In this document: positions 14,535 through 18,227 of the stretch, one piece after another | Numbering within the stretch: the stretch's first letter is position 1 | Layout: every line of letters begins with the position of its first letter | Assembly: GCA_014378955.1 (NCBI GenBank) | Contig: JACMMQ010000045.1 | Coordinates: 1-18,227 of the forward strand | DNA from: Clostridia bacterium | Lineage (GTDB): Bacteria; Bacillota; Clostridia; SK-Y3; JACMMQ01 | DNA: 18,227 nucleotides | Direction of reading: 5' to 3' | The notes under the pieces: generated by a model | What the model was told of the DNA's origin: nothing | The model's database searches: none | Seen by the model: the letters and a program-made list of their open reading frames with translations, nothing else | Position numbers and translations under genes: made by a program

Positions 14535-14636
14535 TTTTACCTCCATTCTGCTCTAGGATAGTTCATATCCCTAGCACAAACAAAAAACTTCACATGAAAT
14601 TCTTTGTGGGGTCAATTCCATATAGATGATAATGCT

Positions 14637-15218
14637 TTATCTTTTTTCAATCACTTGATCGACAATGCCGTAATCGCATGCCTCTTGTGCAGACATGAAA
14701 AAATCACGTTCTGTATCGTTTTCAATTTTCGAAAGCGGTTGACCGGTTCTTTCACTTAAAATACGATTTAAACGGTCTTTAATCTTTAAAATTTGCTCGG
14801 CATGGATTTTAATATCGGTCGCTTGCCCTCTAGCACCGCCCAGTGGTTGATGAATCATAATCTCACTGTTTGGCAGCGCAGATCGCTTGCCCTTTGCGCC
14901 TGCTGTAAGTAAAAATGCACCCATGCTTGCTGCCATACCAATACAAATGGTTGATACGTCTGGCTTGATATATTGCATGGTGTCATAAATCGCCATCCCT
15001 GCAGTGACCGAGCCACCCGGGCTGTTGATGTATAGCATGATGTCCTTGCTTGGGTCCTCAGCCTCTAAAAATAAAAGCTGTGCAACCACTAAGCTAGCAG
15101 TAACATCGTTTACTTCTTCTCCTAAAAATATGATACGTTCCTTTAAAAGTCTGGAATAAATATCATACGACCGTTCCCCACGGTTGGTTTGTTCAATGAC
15201 CATTGGCACTAAGCTCAT
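14637..15218 (-). CDS. clpP: ATP-dependent Clp protease proteolytic subunit ClpP
   Basis: A 193-residue serine peptidase that forms the barrel degraded proteins enter. The catalytic triad is visible at S98 (GMAASMGAF), H123 (MIHQPLGG) and D172 (NDTERDFFM). The oligomer and substrate segments [17 protein letters not shown] and [12 protein letters not shown] are canonical. The N-terminus [20 protein letters not shown] shows the usual short propeptide form. The ATG is preceded by GGAGG. It lies 44 bases after tig and upstream of clpX, the classic order in Firmicutes. Length is normal. Confidence 0.98.
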   Translation of the reverse strand: MSLVPMVIEQTNRGERSYDIYSRLLKERIIFLGEEVNDVTASLVVAQLLFLEAEDPSKDIMLYINSPGGSVTAGMAIYDTMQYIKPDVSTICIGMAASMGAFLLTAGAKGKRSALPNSEIMIHQPLGGARGQATDIKIHAEQILKIKDRLNRILSERTGQPLSKIENDTERDFFMSAQEACDYGIVDQVIEKR

Positions 15219-15262
15219 TTAAAACACCTCCAAAATTATCTATCATTTGTATGATTTGTTCT

Positions 15263-16546
15263 CTATTTAACCACTGCTTGGCTTACGACGTACTCGATTG
15301 CTTTTCTAAAAGCAATATCCTCTTTCAAGGAATCTAAGTGACCTGTCATCATTTCTTTGACCTTGTCTACTTCCATCTTGTACATGTCAGCAATTTTAGC
15401 AAATTCTGCTTCAATGTCATCTTCAGTGATTTCGATGTTTTCTGTTTTAGCAATCTTTTCAATGATCAACGTATTTTTCACTTGCTTTTGCGCTTGCGCT
15501 TTAAACTGCTCACGCATCGCATCCATGTCCATACCGCTGTATTGCATGTATTGTTCGAACTCTAATCCTTGACCCTTTAAGCGCATTTCAAAATCTCTGA
15601 TGGACTGGTCAATTTGTGTTTCTACCATAACGTCTGGGATTTCTACAGTCGCATTGGAAACCGCTTTGTCCATAATGCTTGTTTCTAATTCGTCTTTTTC
15701 TCTTTTTTGTGCAATTTCTGTTTGTTTTTGCAAAATATCAGCCTTCAATGCTTCTAATGTATCAAATTCACTAACATCCTTTGCAAATTCATCATCCACT
15801 GCTGGCAATTCCTTTGCTTTAATGCTGTTGATTTTTACTTTAAACAATGCTGGCTTACCTGCTAATTCTTCAGCATGGTATTCGGTTGGAAACGAAACGT
15901 TTACGTCTATGTCTTCGCCAATGCTTTTGCCCACCAATTGCTCTTCAAAGCCTGGGATAAATTGTCCTGAACCGATTGTCAAGTCAAATGCATCACCCTT
16001 GCCACCTGGGAAAGCAACGTCATCCACAAAGCCTTCAAAGTCCATGTTCACAATATCGCCATCTAAAATCGCACGGTCTTCAATGGTTACCATACGGCTA
16101 TTTTTTTCAAGCATTTTGTTAATTTCTGCATTTACCTGTTCATCGGTTACATTATACGCAACTTTTTCCACTTCTATACCCTTATAATCGCCTAAAACCA
16201 CCTCAGGCTTAACAGTCACTTTGGCAGTAAATATCAAAATTTCGCCAACGCCGATGTTATCTATGTCAATTTCAGGTCTGTCAATTGGTTCGATGCCTGT
16301 TTCTTGCACAGCATTATCATATGCTTCAGGGCATACAAAGTTGATAGCATCCTCGTAAAAAATGCCTTCGCCGTAATATCTTTCAAGCATTTTACGTGGT
16401 GCCTTGCCTTTTCTAAAGCCTGGTATATTATATTTCTTTGCATTCTTAAGGTAAGATTTTTGTACGCCCTCTTCGAATTTTTCTGTCGAAACCTCAATTG
16501 TTAATTTTACAATATTTTTTTCAATTTGTTCTAATTTCGTTTGCAT
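15263..16546 (-). CDS. tig: Trigger factor (ribosome-bound chaperone and prolyl isomerase)
   Basis: A 427-residue chaperone that binds ribosomes and shelters new chains. The ribosome-docking signature GFRKGKAPR is at 43-51. The FKBP-type isomerase domain runs about 155-245 (DGDIVNMDFEGFVDD, FIPGFEEQLVGK), followed by the long helical C-terminal domain ending in FRKAIEYVVSQAVVK. The frame stays open for 50 more codons upstream, but the ATG at 16546 follows GGAGGGAG and its first residues, MQTKLEQIEKNIVKL, match the family start. The sigma-A promoter at 16580-16608 also lies inside that upstream stretch, which rules out the longer form. Confidence 0.96.
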   Translation of the reverse strand: MQTKLEQIEKNIVKLTIEVSTEKFEEGVQKSYLKNAKKYNIPGFRKGKAPRKMLERYYGEGIFYEDAINFVCPEAYDNAVQETGIEPIDRPEIDIDNIGVGEILIFTAKVTVKPEVVLGDYKGIEVEKVAYNVTDEQVNAEINKMLEKNSRMVTIEDRAILDGDIVNMDFEGFVDDVAFPGGKGDAFDLTIGSGQFIPGFEEQLVGKSIGEDIDVNVSFPTEYHAEELAGKPALFKVKINSIKAKELPAVDDEFAKDVSEFDTLEALKADILQKQTEIAQKREKDELETSIMDKAVSNATVEIPDVMVETQIDQSIRDFEMRLKGQGLEFEQYMQYSGMDMDAMREQFKAQAQKQVKNTLIIEKIAKTENIEITEDDIEAEFAKIADMYKMEVDKVKEMMTGHLDSLKEDIAFRKAIEYVVSQAVVK

Positions 16547-16579
16547 GAATGAAACTCCCTCCAATATATAATCCGCATT

Positions 16580-16608
16580 ATTATAGCATAAATATTGCCA
16601 TTCGTCTA
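16580..16608 (-). promoter_or_regulatory. Sigma-A promoter of tig-clpP-clpX
   Basis: On the minus strand -35 TAGACG (16608-16603) and -10 TATAAT (16585-16580) are 17 bases apart. The tig ATG is about 34 bases after the -10. I see no CtsR or other obvious heat-shock operator in this gap. Confidence 0.75.
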
Positions 16609-16732
16609 CCCTTTCAGTCTCATTCATGCAAAAAATATTTATTTTCTTATATAGGGTATAAAAATGCGAATCTTTTCGCAATATAAAACTAAACAATTCT
16701 AATAAAAGTTTAATTTATGGAGGGTAAAAATT

Positions 16733-17161
16733 ATGAATCAAAATGTGCAACTGTTGACGCAAATATACGAGGGAAGTCAGATGGGTATCGACGCCATCAC
16801 GACCCTTGCAAACAAGACAAAGGACAGTATTTTAAAAACCGACCTAGACGTACTCGCTGACGAGCACCGTCAAATGGCTTCCACCGCCAACCAAGAGCTT
16901 ATTCGATATGGTGGTAATCCAACATCGCTTGGGATGTTCACAAAAGTACAGCTTTGGACCTCAACGCAAATGAACACACTCACCAATCAAAGCCCCGACC
17001 ATTTGGCAAGCATGCTGGTGGACGGTCACACGATGGCAATCAAGGACATGACCAAAGCCATCCACGACTACACCGATGCCGATAAAAATGTCGTCCAGCT
17101 TGCACAGCAATATATCGACCTGCAGCAAAAGCATATTGAAAAGATGAAAACGTATTTGTAA
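16733..17161 (+). CDS. DUF2383-like four-helix-bundle protein
   Basis: A 142-residue, soluble, almost wholly helical protein. It can be divided into four helices: about 2-27 (VQLLTQIYEGSQMGIDAITT), 33-60, 66-110 (with SPDHLASMLVDGHTMAIKDM) and 116-142 (VVQLAQQYIDLQQKHIEKMK). This fits the ferritin-like DUF2383 bundle common in Clostridia; the function of these proteins is not settled. I do not see a full set of ferritin iron ligands, so no iron role is claimed. The ATG is well placed behind GGAGGG. It is divergent from tig. No clear sigma-A promoter stands out in front, and no terminator follows. Confidence 0.68.
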   Translation: MNQNVQLLTQIYEGSQMGIDAITTLANKTKDSILKTDLDVLADEHRQMASTANQELIRYGGNPTSLGMFTKVQLWTSTQMNTLTNQSPDHLASMLVDGHTMAIKDMTKAIHDYTDADKNVVQLAQQYIDLQQKHIEKMKTYL

Positions 17162-17330
17162 GTGCACGCAAGTAATTGCAATGTATTTGCATAAAGTTCA
17201 CAATTATATCCAAAGGATTACACATTCTATTCACGTAAAAAAGTATTTATAAAGCGTTTTTTGACTTATTGAAGGCCTCAACATTGCAACATATCTTATA
17301 AAATATTCATTCAAAAATCGCTTGGACTTG

Positions 17331-17359
17331 TTGCTAAATCACTAAATCCATGATATAAT
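17331..17359 (+). promoter_or_regulatory. Extended -10 sigma-A promoter of the XRE regulator
   Basis: The -35 TTGCTA (17331-17336), a 17-base spacer and a perfect -10 TATAAT (17354-17359) with TG one base upstream make a good extended promoter. The predicted leader is about 80 bases and holds a small inverted repeat, GGG-ACACGA-CCC near 17405-17416. Between 17162 and 17330 I see nothing else I can name. Confidence 0.78.
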
Positions 17360-17444
17360 ATGCGTAGGACGAAACTCTTCATGGCTGATAGCAAGGTTTT
17401 GGCAGGGACACGACCCAAATGATTTAGATTGAGAGGACATTCGT

Positions 17445-17840
17445 ATGAATAGTATAGGAAAACGCATCAAATTTTTACGCAATCAGCAAAATATTACCGT
17501 TGATCAGCTAGCAAGTCATATCGGCATGAAAAAGGGCAGCATCAGCTGTTATGAAAACGGCAAATATGAACCATCTGCGCAAACGCTCATCTCCCTGGCA
17601 CGATTTTTCGATGTTTCATGTGACTGGTTGCTTACAGGCAATACGCAGTACCAAAACCTACAAACTGTTAGCACCTCACTCAAGGTATCTGAACCTTTGC
17701 CATCATCGTATGAATACATCAAGCCGATTGACGAAAAGGAAGAAACACTCTTAAAGTTATTTAGAAAGCTTGGACAACGTAAACAAAGTAGAATTTTAAA
17801 AAGCCTTGAAATTGATGTAGAAAAGGAAATTGAAAAATAG
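17445..17840 (+). CDS. XRE-family transcriptional regulator
   Basis: A 131-residue DNA-binding protein. Residues 4-60 are a Cro/C1-type helix-turn-helix: IGKRIKFLRNQQNITVDQLA, then HIGMKKGSISCYENGKYEP, then LISLARFFDVSCDWLLTG. The rest is a charged helical tail (EETLLKLFRKLGQRKQSRIL) likely used for dimerisation. It resembles small chromosomal or phage-type repressors. There is no partner gene beside it, so the target is unknown; control of its own promoter is plausible but not shown. The start follows GAGAGGACATTCGT. A terminator hairpin begins at its stop codon, so it is a single-gene unit. Confidence 0.85.
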   Translation: MNSIGKRIKFLRNQQNITVDQLASHIGMKKGSISCYENGKYEPSAQTLISLARFFDVSCDWLLTGNTQYQNLQTVSTSLKVSEPLPSSYEYIKPIDEKEETLLKLFRKLGQRKQSRILKSLEIDVEKEIEK

Positions 17841-17864
17841 GCAGGCATAGCCTGCCCTTTGTTT
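17840..17864 (+). terminator. Terminator of the XRE gene
   Basis: GGCAGGC-ATA-GCCTGCC forms a 7-bp GC-rich stem followed by CTTTGTTT. It begins at the stop codon of the XRE gene. Confidence 0.8.
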
Positions 17865-17914
17865 AGGCGCAATGCATACATGATTACATTAAAAATTAAT
17901 ATTTTTTATATGAA

Positions 17915-17951
17915 AAGCGTACAAGCTAATTTGCTGGTACGCTTATTTTTT
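17915..17951 (+). terminator. Second hairpin with T run behind the XRE gene
   Basis: AAGCGTAC and GTACGCTT pair, with further partial pairing inside (AGC/GCT), and are followed by ATTTTTTA. It could be a backup terminator for the plus strand. The minus-strand reading has A-rich sequence on both sides, so direction is not fully certain. Confidence 0.65.
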
Positions 17952-17976
17952 ATGCTGTAGTCAAGACTATCGTATA

Positions 17977-18125
17977 AAAAACCTTACTTTCTTTTTCTAT
18001 CGTAAAAAGAAAGCAACAAAGAAAAATACTCTTTAAGTGTTTGGCTTTCGTTTTCTGCGGAAAACAACAACGGACTCCGTCCCTTGACCCTGCAATTTTT
18101 TGAAAAAAATTGAGTAAAACTTTAA
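17977..18125. repeat. Dispersed structured repeat, copy B
   Basis: Second copy of the unit at 12969-13118, in the same orientation, about 88% identical by hand alignment. The stem CGTC/GACG of copy A is TTTC/GAAA here around the same TGCG loop, so pairing is kept. The A-T palindrome reads CAATTTTTTGAAAAAAATTG. The copy ends exactly where the stop codon of the possible minus-strand gene begins. Confidence 0.8.
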
Positions 18126-18227
18126 TTATTGATTATCCCACAAAAACACCATTTTCCAATTACCTACGCTGCGGTTTTCAACCATGCGTGCGACCGATAA
18201 TTGACAAACGGCTGTTTTGGCAGTTGA
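18126..18227 (-). CDS. Possible C-terminal end of a gene cut by the window edge
   Basis: On the minus strand an open frame enters from the right edge and reads 33 residues to a TAA at 18128-18126. Typical stretches are AVCQLSVARMVENRSVG and NWKMVFLWDNQ, with a natural amino-acid mix. I do not recognise the family. It is weakly supported, because so short a frame can occur by chance. Confidence 0.35.
   Translation of the reverse strand, partial: STAKTAVCQLSVARMVENRSVGNWKMVFLWDNQ

Noticed and set aside
14535..14636. Attenuator hairpin between clpP and clpX
   Set aside because: AATTTCA and TGAAGTT can pair before a T run, but the loop would be too short and the stem weak.
15600..16187. A 195-residue plus-strand open frame inside tig
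   Set aside because: It is antisense to a clear trigger factor gene, with a serine- and threonine-rich make-up typical of a shadow frame, and no ribosome binding site.
16547..16696. N-terminal extension of tig by 50 codons
   Set aside because: It contains the tig promoter and ribosome binding site, and the extra residues do not look like trigger factor.

Overview
The window looks like chromosomal DNA of a low-GC, endospore-forming Firmicute of the Clostridia type. The reasons are AT-rich code with GGAGG-type ribosome binding sites, an uninterrupted sigma-K gene beside a BofC-like gene, a tig-clpP-clpX cluster, CCA-encoding tRNA genes, and many short palindromic dispersed repeats in the gaps. 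I cannot fix the genus from the sequence.

Layout from the left. A tRNA cluster (His, Gln, Lys) ends in a strong terminator (12-321). A dispersed palindrome follows (371-456). Next is a two-gene operon (539-2634): a radical SAM protein of the putative DNA modification/repair family, and its usual DUF4130/TIGR03915 partner. Its promoter carries two inverted LexA-like boxes around the -10, so it is probably SOS controlled. From 2635 to 3151 there is debris: a palindrome, a 139-bp MITE-like element with perfect 19-bp inverted ends, and a remnant of a beta-sandwich gene.

From 11135 down to 3152 on the minus strand lies a complete, tightly overlapping four-gene Wadjet-type plasmid defence operon. 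It encodes JetA (TIGR02677), JetB (TIGR02678), JetC (TIGR02680, SMC-like) and JetD (TIGR02679, Toprim nuclease), with its own sigma-A promoter at 11190-11218. I believe this family set is called type II, but that label is from memory. Just upstream, a subtilase gene is cut off right after its catalytic His motif (GHGTH). The defence island therefore seems to have landed in, or replaced the rest of, a protease gene that lay behind sigK.

The right part is core genome on the minus strand: sigK, a BofC-like gene, then clpX, clpP and tig. In sporulation BofC acts on the SpoIVB signal that triggers pro-sigma-K processing, so its place next to sigK is meaningful. Tig, ClpP and ClpX form the protein-quality cluster, with a sigma-A promoter before tig and a terminator after clpX. 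On the plus strand, divergent from tig, are a four-helix-bundle DUF2383-like protein and a small XRE-family regulator with a near-consensus promoter. A roughly 150-bp structured repeat occurs twice (12969-13118 and 17977-18125), with compensatory changes in one stem. The right edge probably cuts the end of a minus-strand gene.
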